Shown here piece by piece: positions 8,128-16,709 of a stretch of DNA of 37,574 nucleotides. Each line of letters opens with the position of its first letter. The first letter of the stretch is position 1. The position numbers and the translations under genes were made by a program. This DNA is from Colwellia psychrerythraea (lineage in GTDB: Bacteria > Pseudomonadota > Gammaproteobacteria > Enterobacterales > Alteromonadaceae). The stretch is from positions 1-37,574 of the forward strand of contig MAAF01000021.1 of NCBI GenBank assembly GCA_002163005.1, read 5' to 3'. The notes under the pieces were generated by a model. That model was not told where the DNA came from. It made no database searches and worked only from the letters and a program-made list of their open reading frames with translations.

Positions 8128-8654
8128 TGGGTTGGTATAACGAACGCTCAAAAGTAGCCGTCACGATACTAGCAATTAAACGACCAAATAAAACAGTAAC
8201 GAAGACGCTGCCTACACAGGTTACTAATACCGTTAAAAGTGAAACTGTAACAACTAAAAATAAGGTATTAGGAGCGAGCAGAAGCAGTGTTTCTAGTTAT
8301 GATCGTTTATCACGCTTAAGGCAAAAACTAGATAACCAACAACGTGAACAAGCTTTTACCGAACTAACTCAGCAGCGATCTGCCTCAGTGATGGACGGAG
8401 AGCCCTTTCCAGTACCAAAAACTATAGTGCCACTCACGGTTGAACAGCGACAGAAACTTAATACCAGCAGCTCTCATGTTGGCTCTATTACCAAAAATGA
8501 CAACGGCACTTGTACCATTTATCGTGAACAAGTATTAGGTAGCCCTGTGCATGCAACAACAGCTTCTTTTGCTTGTGGTGAAAGTAAGTTTGATAAAAGT
8601 TTTAGAGAGCATATGGAGAAGGTACAGGCTAAATTAAAAGTGCCTGATAAATAA
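8127..8654 (+). CDS. Hypothetical protein, unsure start
   Basis: I do not recognise this 175-residue protein. It is polar and Ser/Thr/Lys/Gln-rich, with a charged, probably helical middle (SYDRLSRLRQKLDNQQREQAF) and a C-terminal part with two cysteines (GTCTIYR and SFACGES), which could form a disulfide if exported. Only GTG 8127 is available as a start after an in-frame TAG at 8112. That GTG has no Shine-Dalgarno, lies at the base of a hairpin, and gives no clear signal peptide. The N-terminus may therefore have been lost or altered by the inserted hairpin/repeat. The open frame of 528 bases and the dedicated terminator after it favour a real gene. Confidence 0.5.
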   Translation: MGWYNERSKVAVTILAIKRPNKTVTKTLPTQVTNTVKSETVTTKNKVLGASRSSVSSYDRLSRLRQKLDNQQREQAFTELTQQRSASVMDGEPFPVPKTIVPLTVEQRQKLNTSSSHVGSITKNDNGTCTIYREQVLGSPVHATTASFACGESKFDKSFREHMEKVQAKLKVPDK

Positions 8655-8690
8655 ATGTTTTATACCGGCGCTGTGTCGGTATAAAACATT
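8654..8690. terminator. Strong bidirectional terminator hairpin
   Basis: AATGTTTTATACCG (8654-8667) and CGGTATAAAACATT (8677-8690) form a perfect 14-bp stem with a 9-base loop. It overlaps the stop codon of the preceding gene and lies 20 bases beyond the dctM stop on the other strand. It sits between two convergent genes and can serve both. Confidence 0.75.
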
Positions 8691-8710
8691 ATTGTATTAA
8701 GGTGTCTTAG

Positions 8711-9991
8711 CTAAGTAATAATTAAGTGCTCAGGAAAAAACACCACTAAGAGCAACACGGCTATTTGCATTAAAATAAAAGGGATCACCCCTTTATATAT
8801 CGTGGTAGTTTTAAGGTATTTCGGCGCCACACCTTTGAGATAAAATAAACTAAAACCAAAGGGTGGTGTTAAAAACGAAGTTTGTAAGTTCATAGAAATT
8901 AAAATAGCAAACCACACTAAATTAATATCTAACGCCATTGCGACAGGCAGTAAAATTGGTACCACTAAAAAAGCGATTTCAATGAAATCGATAAAGAAGC
9001 CTAGTATCAAAATAGCCAGCATAGCCAAGGCGATAAATGTCCATTTCCCACCAGGAAGCTCCATAAAGAACTCTTCAATGAGATACTCGCTGCCCGAATA
9101 ACTAAACACCATAGAAAATGCCGTGGCACCAATTAATACCGCAAAAACCATTGAAGTAACTTTTACTGTTTCTTTGGATATTTCATGCATTCTGCCAAAA
9201 GAAAAGCTGCCATAGAATATCGATAAGATAACTGCACCAACTGCACCGATGGCGGCGGATTCTGTTGGTGTGGCGATACCAGCAAAAATAGAGCCTAGTA
9301 CTGTTAAAATAAGTACTAAGGGCGGTACAATATCTTTAAGTGCCTGTACTAGTAGTTCACGTTTGTTTTCAGTGACAACTAACGGCGGTACAAATTCAGG
9401 CTTAAATTTGCCTAAAATTAAGATATATATGACATAAGTAACAACCAGGAGCATTCCTGGCAGAATGGCTGCTCGGAATAAATCGCCAACGGGCACACCC
9501 ATAACATCGCCTAAGATAATTAAAATAATCGAAGGCGGAATAATTTGCCCTAAAGTACCAGACGCGCAAATAACACCCGTTGCGGTGGGTTGATGGTAGT
9601 TGTTTTTCAACATTACAGGTAAGGAAATAACCCCCATAGCAACAACGCTCGCCCCCACTACACCCGTTGATGCCGCTAATAAAGCACCAACAACGATAGT
9701 AGAAATTGCAACGCCTCCGGCAATGCCGCCAAAGAGTTTAGCCGCAGACTCCAGTAACCGCTCCGCTAGCCCTGTTTTTTGTAACACTATCCCCATAAAA
9801 ATAAACATGGGCACAGCCATTAAAATAGTGTTCTCCATAATGCTCATAATGCGATAAGGCATAAACGCGAACAAGTCTGCCCCTAAAACAATAGTACCAA
9901 CAATGAGTGAAACACCTGCAAAGGTAAATGCGACTGAATAGCCGAGAAATAAACACACTAGGGCAATAGCAAAAAGTACAATACCTGTCAT
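8711..9991 (-). CDS. dctM: TRAP transporter large permease DctM
   Basis: The large (M) membrane subunit of a tripartite ATP-independent periplasmic transporter, which couples sodium entry to import of a substrate delivered by DctP. The protein has 426 residues, the usual size, and about 12 hydrophobic segments. DctM-family blocks are visible: the N-terminal GYSVAFTFAG, VPMFIFMGIVLQKTGLAERLL, ASTGVVGASVVAMGVISLPVML, ICASGTLGQIIPPSIILIILG and FLTPPFGFSLFYLKG. Its ATG overlaps the dctQ stop in a TAATG junction, so the two are probably translationally coupled. It ends at a strong shared terminator. Confidence 0.94.
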   Translation of the reverse strand: MTGIVLFAIALVCLFLGYSVAFTFAGVSLIVGTIVLGADLFAFMPYRIMSIMENTILMAVPMFIFMGIVLQKTGLAERLLESAAKLFGGIAGGVAISTIVVGALLAASTGVVGASVVAMGVISLPVMLKNNYHQPTATGVICASGTLGQIIPPSIILIILGDVMGVPVGDLFRAAILPGMLLVVTYVIYILILGKFKPEFVPPLVVTENKRELLVQALKDIVPPLVLILTVLGSIFAGIATPTESAAIGAVGAVILSIFYGSFSFGRMHEISKETVKVTSMVFAVLIGATAFSMVFSYSGSEYLIEEFFMELPGGKWTFIALAMLAILILGFFIDFIEIAFLVVPILLPVAMALDINLVWFAILISMNLQTSFLTPPFGFSLFYLKGVAPKYLKTTTIYKGVIPFILMQIAVLLLVVFFPEHLIIT

Positions 9992-10512
9992 TATTGCTCC
10001 CCTGTTTCAGGCTGAGTTGGCGCAATGAAAGTTTTCAACTGAGTCACCACCACATGGAAAATAGCTAAGATCAAAAATAGAGCCGAAAGTGGAATAACGC
10101 TTCGTACTATCCAACGATGGGGCAAACCACCGGGATCCCCACTACCCTCACCCATTTGATAGGCTTCAAAGGTATAGTCCCAGCTGTAATAAAGCGTAAG
10201 TATAGTGATAGGTAATGCTAAAACCAATGAGCCAAAAATATTGATTAAGGCTTGATTTTTCACTGACATGGCCTCGTAAAAAATATCTACTCGCACATGA
10301 CCATCTTCTTTTAGGGTATAAGCAATGCCAAACATAAACATGGCAGCAAATAGGTGCCATTCCAGCTCTTGCATGCCAATACTGACATCATTAAAAAAGT
10401 AGCGCATGATCACGTCATAAAAAACATTTATGATCATTAAAATCATAAGCAAACTACAAAAATTACCTAGAACATCGATAATTTTCCCTGAAATTTTTAA
10501 CACTTTATCCAT
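9991..10512 (-). CDS. dctQ: TRAP transporter small permease DctQ
   Basis: The small (Q) membrane subunit of the TRAP transporter. The 173-residue protein has four hydrophobic helices and the family motif MQELEWHLFAAMFMFGIAYTLKEDGHVRVDIFYE, here split as QELEWHLFA and DGHVRVDIFYE, around residues 43-80. It forms the membrane complex with DctM, whose start codon overlaps its stop by one base. It follows dctP after a gap that contains a stem-loop. The Shine-Dalgarno before it is weak (GAGAAA), consistent with lower expression than the binding protein. Confidence 0.92.
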   Translation of the reverse strand: MDKVLKISGKIIDVLGNFCSLLMILMIINVFYDVIMRYFFNDVSIGMQELEWHLFAAMFMFGIAYTLKEDGHVRVDIFYEAMSVKNQALINIFGSLVLALPITILTLYYSWDYTFEAYQMGEGSGDPGGLPHRWIVRSVIPLSALFLILAIFHVVVTQLKTFIAPTQPETGEQ

Positions 10513-10534
10513 TTAATTTCTCAGTTAGTAATAA

Positions 10535-10565
10535 AAATTAGTGGGTTAAATTAACCCACTAATTT
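10535..10565 (-). terminator. Stem-loop between dctP and dctQ (attenuator or mRNA end)
   Basis: AAATTAGTGGGTTAA (10535-10549) and TTAACCCACTAATTT (10551-10565) are perfect complements around one central base. In RNA this gives about a 14-bp stem with a tiny loop. It lies between the binding-protein gene and the permease genes of the same operon. Such a structure would allow partial termination or protect the dctP message, giving more binding protein than permease. Confidence 0.65.
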
Positions 10566-10601
10566 CATTATTTAGACAACTTTTCATCCTAAGAACAAAT
10601 A

Positions 10602-11690
10602 TTACTTGCCATCAAAATTATCCAGATAGGCTCTATCTGATAAATTAGTCCAAGCACGTACCTGATGTTTATAATCATTTAGCGACTTAAGAATTTCTGC
10701 TGTCATAGGATCCTTAGCTGCAAATTCTTCTAGTAACTCATCATTTGCTTGCACAATCGCTTTCATTACCGGTTTAGGGAATGAGCGCATTTGCACATTC
10801 GGATAATCTTTTTTCAGTGAGGCTAAGTTCACACCACTAGCATGCATTGATTGCGAATACATGTCATAAGCGGCGGCTTTCATGGCAACAGTTAAGATTT
10901 TCTGTAAATCTTTTGGCAGACTATTGTAGGCTTTTTGGTTGACCATAAATTGCAGCTCAGTACCTGGCTCATGCCAACCTGTGTAGTAATATGGTGCAAT
11001 TTTATGAAAACCCATACGTAAATCTAAAGAAGGGCCAACCCACTCTAATGCATCAATAGTATTACGCTCTAGTGCGGTATAAAGCTCACCTGATGGGATG
11101 TTAGTTGGCTTAGCACCTAGTTTTGCTAATACTTCGCCAGCAAAGCCTGGTATACGCATTTTCAAACCTTTCAGGTCTTCAACGCTATTAATTTCTTTTT
11201 TGAACCACCCCCCCATTTGGTTACCAGTATTACCGCCAGGGAATGACATAATGCCATATTGGTCGTACACTTTTTTCATTAACTCCATGCCACCACCGTA
11301 ATAGAACCAAGCATGTTGCTCAGAGGCTATCATGCCAAAAGGTACGGTAGTAAAAAACATGGTATTGAAGTTTTTGCCTTTCCAATAATAAGACGCGGAA
11401 TGGCCCATTTGATATTGGCCACTTTTGACAAAGTCAAAAATACCTAATGCAGATTTATGCTTATTCGAAGAATCAATGCGAATGGTCAACCGACCATTCG
11501 ACATTTCTTTTACCATTTTGGCCATATTTTTAGTGGCATCACCAAAAATAGGAAAATTAGGTCCCCAAGTTTCAGCTAAGCGCCAACGATATTTTTTATC
11601 ATCGTCAGCATGGGCTAAAGCTGAAAGCCCCAGCGAGGATAATCCAAGCGACACTACTAGTGCAGCTTTTACGAAAATTGATTTTTTCAT
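10602..11690 (-). CDS. dctP: TRAP transporter substrate-binding protein (DctP family)
   Basis: A periplasmic binding protein that captures the substrate and hands it to DctQM. The 362-residue protein has a signal peptide (residues 1-28, ending SALAHA). It has the DctP-fold order: the N-terminal KYRWRLAETWGPNFPIFG, the central VEDLKGLKMRIPGFAGEVLAKLGA containing the conserved arginine that pairs with the substrate carboxylate, IPSGELYTALERNTIDALEWVGP, and ELQFMVNQKAYNSLP. The RLAETWG and YNSLPKDLQ segments recall the TakP/2-oxo-acid-binding branch more than the C4-dicarboxylate branch, so an organic acid substrate is likely but not identified. AAGGAC precedes the ATG. Direct repeats upstream may regulate it. 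Confidence 0.92.
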   Translation of the reverse strand: MKKSIFVKAALVVSLGLSSLGLSALAHADDDKKYRWRLAETWGPNFPIFGDATKNMAKMVKEMSNGRLTIRIDSSNKHKSALGIFDFVKSGQYQMGHSASYYWKGKNFNTMFFTTVPFGMIASEQHAWFYYGGGMELMKKVYDQYGIMSFPGGNTGNQMGGWFKKEINSVEDLKGLKMRIPGFAGEVLAKLGAKPTNIPSGELYTALERNTIDALEWVGPSLDLRMGFHKIAPYYYTGWHEPGTELQFMVNQKAYNSLPKDLQKILTVAMKAAAYDMYSQSMHASGVNLASLKKDYPNVQMRSFPKPVMKAIVQANDELLEEFAAKDPMTAEILKSLNDYKHQVRAWTNLSDRAYLDNFDGK

Positions 11691-11723
11691 CTGTCCTTCC
11701 CTTTAATTTATTGTCATTAATTA

Positions 11724-11758
11724 TTTTTATATGAGAACTTCTTTTTATATTAGAACTT
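11724..11758. promoter_or_regulatory. 17-bp direct repeat upstream of dctP, candidate operator
   Basis: TTTTTATATGAGAACTT (11724-11740) and TTTTTATATTAGAACTT (11742-11758) match at 16 of 17 positions with an 18-bp period. They lie 34-68 bases before the dctP start in the 271-bp region shared with the divergent FIST gene. Tandem direct repeats at this distance suit a regulator binding side by side, or a duplicated -10 region. No matching regulator gene lies next to the operon. Confidence 0.45.
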
Positions 11759-11961
11759 AAGCTTGTACTGTACTTTTAATAAACAGCGTAACTAAATATA
11801 TAGTAGCTACATCATCCATTGTCTAGCCTAACGGCTATTAACGAATAAACAAGCACCTAAAAGCAATTACACTAATTAACACTAGTCTTCTATAAATAAC
11901 TTAGGCATTATGCCAAGGGTAGTGAAACAACAATAATAAAAAAACCAAGAGATACAATAAG

Positions 11962-13101
11962 ATGGAAACTGAGTTATTCACTTGGCATACACTAAGCGAT
12001 ACCTTAAGTGATTTTAAAAATGGTTTAAGTCTCGCCCAAAATAGTGGCGCTGAAAGCTTATTGGTACTTACGTGCAGCCAAAACAATTACCCTGAGGAAG
12101 AGCTCAACTCGTTATTCAATGCGTGCCCACTAAAGCTCTTTGGTGGCATTTACCCAATGCTAACCCTGCAAGGTGACTTAATTAAGCAAGGTGCCTTAAT
12201 TATTGGTTTTAAAGAAACCTTTGATGTAACACTACTCTCCCAATTTAATCAGCTAACAAGTGAAAACTGCCTAGAAAAATTCATTACTTCGACTCTAAAA
12301 GAAAAAAACAACTTCTGTGGGCAAGATAATTTTTTGATGTTTTATGATGCGCTAATATGCAACATTGAAAACTTTATTGATTGTCTGTTTGAGCATTTAG
12401 ATCACGGTATTAATATTGCGGGTGGTGGTGCTGGTAATTTAGATTTTATCCAACGCCATTGTATCTTTACCAACTCAGGTGTTCATAGCGATGCTATTCT
12501 ATTAGTCGCTCTACCAAGAACACTTAACACCAGCGTGGCGCATGGTTGGAAGGCATTTGATGAGCCCTTTTTGGTGTCCGAAGCACAAGGGCAAACGGTT
12601 CAAAGCTTAAATTACCAACCTGCTTATGAGGTTTATTGCCAAACCATTGAAAATGCCACCGCATACAAATTCAATAATACTGATTTTTTTGATATTGCTA
12701 AGAATTTTCCATTAGGTATTAAGGATATCAATAATAATATAATTGTTCGCGACCCTATTTTAGCGAAAAATAATCACTTACAATGTTTTGGCAATATCCC
12801 GATTAATTCAATGGTGTATTTGCTTGAAGGCAATATAGATAGCTTAGTGGCCTCGACAGAAAAAGCAGCGGTCACCCTATTTTCTAAACTGAACAAGACA
12901 ACAATTGCAACAACTATGGTCTTCGATTGCATTAGCAGGGCCTTATTTATGGAAGATGAGTTTGAAAAGGAACTCAATGTCATCGCTGAACATTGCCATT
13001 CAGGTGCATTATTCGGGGTACTTTCGTTAGGGGAAATAGCCAATGGTCAAAGTGGCGCTATTCGTCTTCTCAATAAATCAATTGTAATTAGCTCTTGGTA
13101 G
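11962..13101 (+). CDS. FIST domain sensor protein
   Basis: The 379-residue protein matches the FIST_N plus FIST_C layout, an input domain found in prokaryotic signalling and thought to bind small ligands such as amino acids. Features seen: an N-terminal half with GAESLLVLTCSQNNYPEEELN and KLFGGIYPMLTLQG followed by GALIIGFKE; a middle with LDHGINIAGGGAGNL, a Gly-rich loop typical of the family, and VALPRTLNTSVAHGWKAF; and a C-terminal half with GALFGVLSLGEIANGQSG, the characteristic FIST_C end. There is no output domain or membrane segment, so it must act on a partner. The GGDEF/EAL gene starts 13 bases after its stop, which makes that protein the obvious partner. Confidence 0.88.
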   Translation: METELFTWHTLSDTLSDFKNGLSLAQNSGAESLLVLTCSQNNYPEEELNSLFNACPLKLFGGIYPMLTLQGDLIKQGALIIGFKETFDVTLLSQFNQLTSENCLEKFITSTLKEKNNFCGQDNFLMFYDALICNIENFIDCLFEHLDHGINIAGGGAGNLDFIQRHCIFTNSGVHSDAILLVALPRTLNTSVAHGWKAFDEPFLVSEAQGQTVQSLNYQPAYEVYCQTIENATAYKFNNTDFFDIAKNFPLGIKDINNNIIVRDPILAKNNHLQCFGNIPINSMVYLLEGNIDSLVASTEKAAVTLFSKLNKTTIATTMVFDCISRALFMEDEFEKELNVIAEHCHSGALFGVLSLGEIANGQSGAIRLLNKSIVISSW

Positions 13102-13114
13102 CAACTAGGTAGGT

Positions 13115-14926
13115 ATGAATAAAGCACTTTTTCTTATTTCACTACAACATGAGCTTGCCATGGCTATTGGTAATAAGCTTGACTTAAAGGCCATGTTGAA
13201 AATCTTTTTAAAGGTCTGTTTTAATCGCCTCGATTTAACAAGTGCACATATCTATGTCTATTGTGATCAGTCCGGCATGCCTAGCAAGTTACTACCACTG
13301 AAAGGCACGAGTTATCAACATTTCTTAAGTATTCCAAAAAATAAGCGGGGTCAATCTTGGTCGAAAAGTTCCATACTGACAAACTTTGCACGACAGCTTA
13401 ATAGCGCCCAAAAAAGCATTTCTTTTCAATGTGAGAATGGCCAATATTTATTTGGTTTTATTATCCCAGAATATGGCTTACTGACCTTTGAAACTCACTA
13501 TGCTCTAGCCGACGAAGTACAAAAAGCACTACAGCCAATTTTACAAAAGCTAGCAACTAGTTGTTATACCTCAATAGTACATGACTCCCTCGTTAAAGAA
13601 GTACACTCTAGGCAACTGATTGAAAAAAAGGTTGCCTTCCAAGCACAGCACGATGGATTAACGCGTTTGTTTAATCGCCAGCATATAAATCATCTATTGA
13701 GCAATGCTATAGAAGATGCTCACACTAACAACAAGATTGGTAGTGTTCTTTTTATCGATCTGAACCGCTTCAAACCGATAAATGATGCTATGGGTCATAC
13801 AGTCGGCGATAAAATATTACTCACTTTAGCCCATAGGCTACATTCATTAAGCAGTGAACATATAGATATTGGCCGCTTTGGCGGGGATCAATTTACAATG
13901 CTATTAAAGGATCTCAAGGGTGATTACCAAGAAACCATTAACCAACTCATTGCACAAATTAATCAATTACTTGCCGCTCCTTTTGTTATCGACACTAATT
14001 CGTACAAACTCACTTGCAGTATCGGCTATGCGCTTTTTCCGCTGCAAAGCAGTACCGTAAATAATCTTATTAAATTTGCCGATATTGCCATGTACGAAGC
14101 TAAACGAGCCAAAACTCAGCGAGGTAAGCAATATCAACGAGTCATGTCTGAAAAAATAAAAAGACGTTTGGCTTATGTTGATGATATGAAGCAAGGGTTG
14201 GAACAAGGCGATTTTAAATTACATTATCAGGCGCAATATAATCATTATGGTGACATTATTGGCGCTGAAGCATTATTGCGTTGGCAACACCCTGTTCATG
14301 GTAAGGAGTCGCCTGCAGTCTATATCCCTATCGCAGAAGAAAGCGATCTCATTCTCGCCATTGGTCAATGGGTATTAGAGCAAGCCTGTCGTGACATTAA
14401 AAAACTAGAACAATTATCACTACCAGAGAGTTTTAATAAAATAGCGATTAATATCAGCGCTAAGCAATTAATTCAGCATGATTTTCAAGAGATTGTCCTC
14501 AACGCTGTGAAGCAAAATGATATCCCTGCTAAACGGTTAGCCTTAGAGTTAACCGAAAATCTTCTGGTAGAAAACATTGAAGATTCGATCAAGTTAATTG
14601 CCTCGTTAAAAGAGAACTCTATTGATTGCGCTATTGATGATTTTGGCACAGGTTATTCTTCCCTCACCTACTTAAAGCGCATTCCTGCGAGCGTATTAAA
14701 AATAGATCGCTCTTTTGTTACTAACATAGCGCAAAGTAGCGAGAGTGCAGCCATTGCCAGCATGATTATCAGTTTAGGAAAAACCCTTAATATGGACATA
14801 CTGGCTGAAGGTGTTGAAACACAGGAAGAATTAAACTGTTTGAAAGATCTTGGTTGTTTTCATTTCCAAGGCTTCTATTTTAGCGGCCCACTTCCTTTTG
14901 ATGAATTTGCCAAACTATTAAACTAA
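13115..14926 (+). CDS. GGDEF/EAL c-di-GMP phosphodiesterase with degenerate GGDQF
   Basis: The 603-residue cytoplasmic protein has three parts. Residues 1-150 form an unassigned, possibly GAF-like, input domain. Residues about 165-340 form a GGDEF domain with the DGLTRLFNR entry motif, but the active-site motif is GGDQF (256-260): the essential Glu is Gln. No RxxD inhibitory site is present upstream. Residues about 350-600 form an EAL domain with EAL (385-387) in GAEALLRWQHP, DDFGTGYSSL (508-517), KIDRSFV and AEGVET, all the expected metal and catalytic residues. The likely activity is c-di-GMP hydrolysis, with the GGDEF domain as a GTP-sensing or dimerisation unit. It is co-transcribed with the FIST gene. 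Only 12 bases separate its stop from the end of the convergent ubiA. Confidence 0.92.
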   Translation: MNKALFLISLQHELAMAIGNKLDLKAMLKIFLKVCFNRLDLTSAHIYVYCDQSGMPSKLLPLKGTSYQHFLSIPKNKRGQSWSKSSILTNFARQLNSAQKSISFQCENGQYLFGFIIPEYGLLTFETHYALADEVQKALQPILQKLATSCYTSIVHDSLVKEVHSRQLIEKKVAFQAQHDGLTRLFNRQHINHLLSNAIEDAHTNNKIGSVLFIDLNRFKPINDAMGHTVGDKILLTLAHRLHSLSSEHIDIGRFGGDQFTMLLKDLKGDYQETINQLIAQINQLLAAPFVIDTNSYKLTCSIGYALFPLQSSTVNNLIKFADIAMYEAKRAKTQRGKQYQRVMSEKIKRRLAYVDDMKQGLEQGDFKLHYQAQYNHYGDIIGAEALLRWQHPVHGKESPAVYIPIAEESDLILAIGQWVLEQACRDIKKLEQLSLPESFNKIAINISAKQLIQHDFQEIVLNAVKQNDIPAKRLALELTENLLVENIEDSIKLIASLKENSIDCAIDDFGTGYSSLTYLKRIPASVLKIDRSFVTNIAQSSESAAIASMIISLGKTLNMDILAEGVETQEELNCLKDLGCFHFQGFYFSGPLPFDEFAKLLN

Positions 14927-14938
14927 TGCAATTGAACG

Positions 14939-15802
14939 CTATAAATACTCAATGGCAATACCAACAAATACAACTAAACCAACCCAGTGATTATGCAAAA
15001 AGGCTTGAAAGCAAGCATCCCGGTCTCTATTAACAATCAATAGCTGTTGATAGCTAAACAAGCCTGCAGCCGCAATAAGGCAGAGTTGATACGGCCAACC
15101 AAACGCTAAAATATCACCGACTGTCCATAATAATGCCAAGGTAGTTAACTGTAGAAGACCGATAACACGCTTATCATTTTCTGCGAATAAAATAGCGGTA
15201 GATTTCACCCCAATATTAAGGTCGTCATCTCTATCAACCATGGCGTATATAGTATCGTAAGCAACCGTCCAGCAAAGGTTAGCCGTAAACAGCAACCAAG
15301 CCACCAAAGGTATTTCACCTTGAGCTTCTGAGAATGCCATTATCATGCCCCAACTAAAAGCAGCACCTAAAAATAGCTGAGGCAGTTGAGTATGACGCTT
15401 CATAAAGGGGTAAATTGCCGCTAAAAATACTGCAACAATAGAGAGGTAAATAGTTGCCCAGCTCAGCATTAGCACCAAACCAAATGCCATTCCAATTAAC
15501 ACACCGAACAAGTTAATGGCTTCGCCAGAGGTCATCATGCCATTAACAAGTGGCCTGTTTTTAGTGCGTTCAACTTCACCATCTATTTTTCTATCCGCGT
15601 AGTCATTTATTACACAACCAGCACTACGCATGATAAAAACACCTAAACTAAAAATTAACAATAGTTGCATGTTTGGCCAACCATCGCTAGCAATCCATAA
15701 TGCCCAATAGGTTGGCCATAATAAAAGATAAGTACCAATAGGCTTATCCATACGAGTAATTAACTTAATCGCTAACCATTTTTGTTGCATTTTTTTCAGC
15801 AT
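14939..15802 (-). CDS. ubiA: 4-hydroxybenzoate octaprenyltransferase UbiA
   Basis: UbiA is the inner-membrane enzyme that attaches the polyprenyl tail to 4-hydroxybenzoate in ubiquinone synthesis. The 287-residue protein shows eight or nine hydrophobic helices. It has both Asp-rich motifs that bind Mg-diphosphate: NDYADRKIDGEVERTKNRPL (first, about residues 66-85) and YDTIYAMVDRDDDLNIGVKS (second, about 180-199). The N-terminal MDKPIGTYLLLWPTYWAL is typical. It lies downstream of ubiC in a two-gene operon, matching enzyme order in the pathway. No terminator fits in the 12-base gap to the convergent gene. Confidence 0.97.
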   Translation of the reverse strand: MLKKMQQKWLAIKLITRMDKPIGTYLLLWPTYWALWIASDGWPNMQLLLIFSLGVFIMRSAGCVINDYADRKIDGEVERTKNRPLVNGMMTSGEAINLFGVLIGMAFGLVLMLSWATIYLSIVAVFLAAIYPFMKRHTQLPQLFLGAAFSWGMIMAFSEAQGEIPLVAWLLFTANLCWTVAYDTIYAMVDRDDDLNIGVKSTAILFAENDKRVIGLLQLTTLALLWTVGDILAFGWPYQLCLIAAAGLFSYQQLLIVNRDRDACFQAFLHNHWVGLVVFVGIAIEYL

Positions 15803-15849
15803 TTATATGTTTCTTTTAAGTGTTTATTTATTGCGCGAGAAGTTATTGG

Positions 15850-16470
15850 TTATTGGTAAGCAAAAGCATCAGGTAAAAAAACCTCAGCCACCATCAAAGG
15901 TTTATTCTCCAACATGAATATAGAACGACGTCCCCAAAGTTCTTGTTTTGGTATTATTGATGCCTTTACGAGTGCGCTATTACTAGCGTGTTGAACCGCT
16001 AATTTAGACGCTAACGCTACGACATTAGAATCATTTTCAAAAGAAGATAACTCTAACCGTAAACGTTGTAATGACGGGTTATTAAACAATACCTGCCCAA
16101 GTGGTTGCTCCCCTAAATTAGCAAGAATCTGTTCTTCACCCGTTAAGCTAGCTAAGGGTAATAAGCTTCTGGCAAAGACTTGAGGCACATTATCACAATA
16201 TAAAAGGACTTCTCGCACTAAAATAGGTTCACCAACTTTAATTAGGTCACAAGCCTCTGCTGCAGAACAAGGTTGTTGTTGCTCACCAATCACCCTAACT
16301 TGAAAGTGGTCACAATGATTTTTTAATCGAGCCGTAAGTGAGCCTTCATCAAGCAACCAATCTTTAAGTGACGCAGACAATAATGAGAGATTATCGGTGC
16401 TAGGTGATTGCCATTGGCCCGTCAAGGTTATAGGAAAGGTGATAGGAAAGTTCACTATTTGCTGCTTCAT
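15850..16470 (-). CDS. ubiC: Chorismate lyase UbiC
   Basis: UbiC converts chorismate to 4-hydroxybenzoate and pyruvate, the first committed step of ubiquinone synthesis. The 206-residue protein is somewhat longer than the E. coli enzyme. Diagnostic segments are [14 protein letters not shown] near the N-terminus, [25 protein letters not shown] (with the conserved Arg), and the C-terminal [25 protein letters not shown] with the conserved Glu before VFLP. The gene lies 47 bases upstream of ubiA on the same strand. A palindromic repeat element lies just upstream of its start. Confidence 0.95.
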   Translation of the reverse strand: MKQQIVNFPITFPITLTGQWQSPSTDNLSLLSASLKDWLLDEGSLTARLKNHCDHFQVRVIGEQQQPCSAAEACDLIKVGEPILVREVLLYCDNVPQVFARSLLPLASLTGEEQILANLGEQPLGQVLFNNPSLQRLRLELSSFENDSNVVALASKLAVQHASNSALVKASIIPKQELWGRRSIFMLENKPLMVAEVFLPDAFAYQ

Positions 16471-16511
16471 AAATCTACTTCAAAAAATCATAGGGTGTAA
16501 AATTGTCGATA

Positions 16512-16567
16512 TATACCAAAACCACATGAATATGCAGGTTTCAGCATCTTCAAGTAGCTTCGGTATA
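16512..16567. repeat. 56-bp palindromic intergenic element
   Basis: The arms 16512-16535 (starting TATACCAAAACCACATGAA) and 16544-16567 (ending AGTAGCTTCGGTATA) pair at 19 of 24 positions around an 8-base centre, AGGTTTCA. This is a hairpin-forming REP-like unit. The central ATGCAGGTTTCAG (16532-16544) recurs exactly at 27476-27488 inside another palindromic element, which supports a repeat family rather than a local operator. Confidence 0.65.
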
Positions 16568-16709
16568 ATAGCAGACCTAAACAGTAAACTCATTTATCTC
16601 AATCAGGCGAATAGAAAAATTTTAATTTTATAAAAAATAATCAAGCAAATGATTTAAATCGGGTTATGATAAGGATAAGTTTAATCATTCCCAATCGACT
16701 ATTATTTTT

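Noticed and set aside
8085..8141. Third copy of the ATACC-type repeat after plsB
   Set aside because: Only the GGTATAAC end and a vague TAATACT match; the interior is a separate hairpin without the shared core. The evidence is too weak to call.
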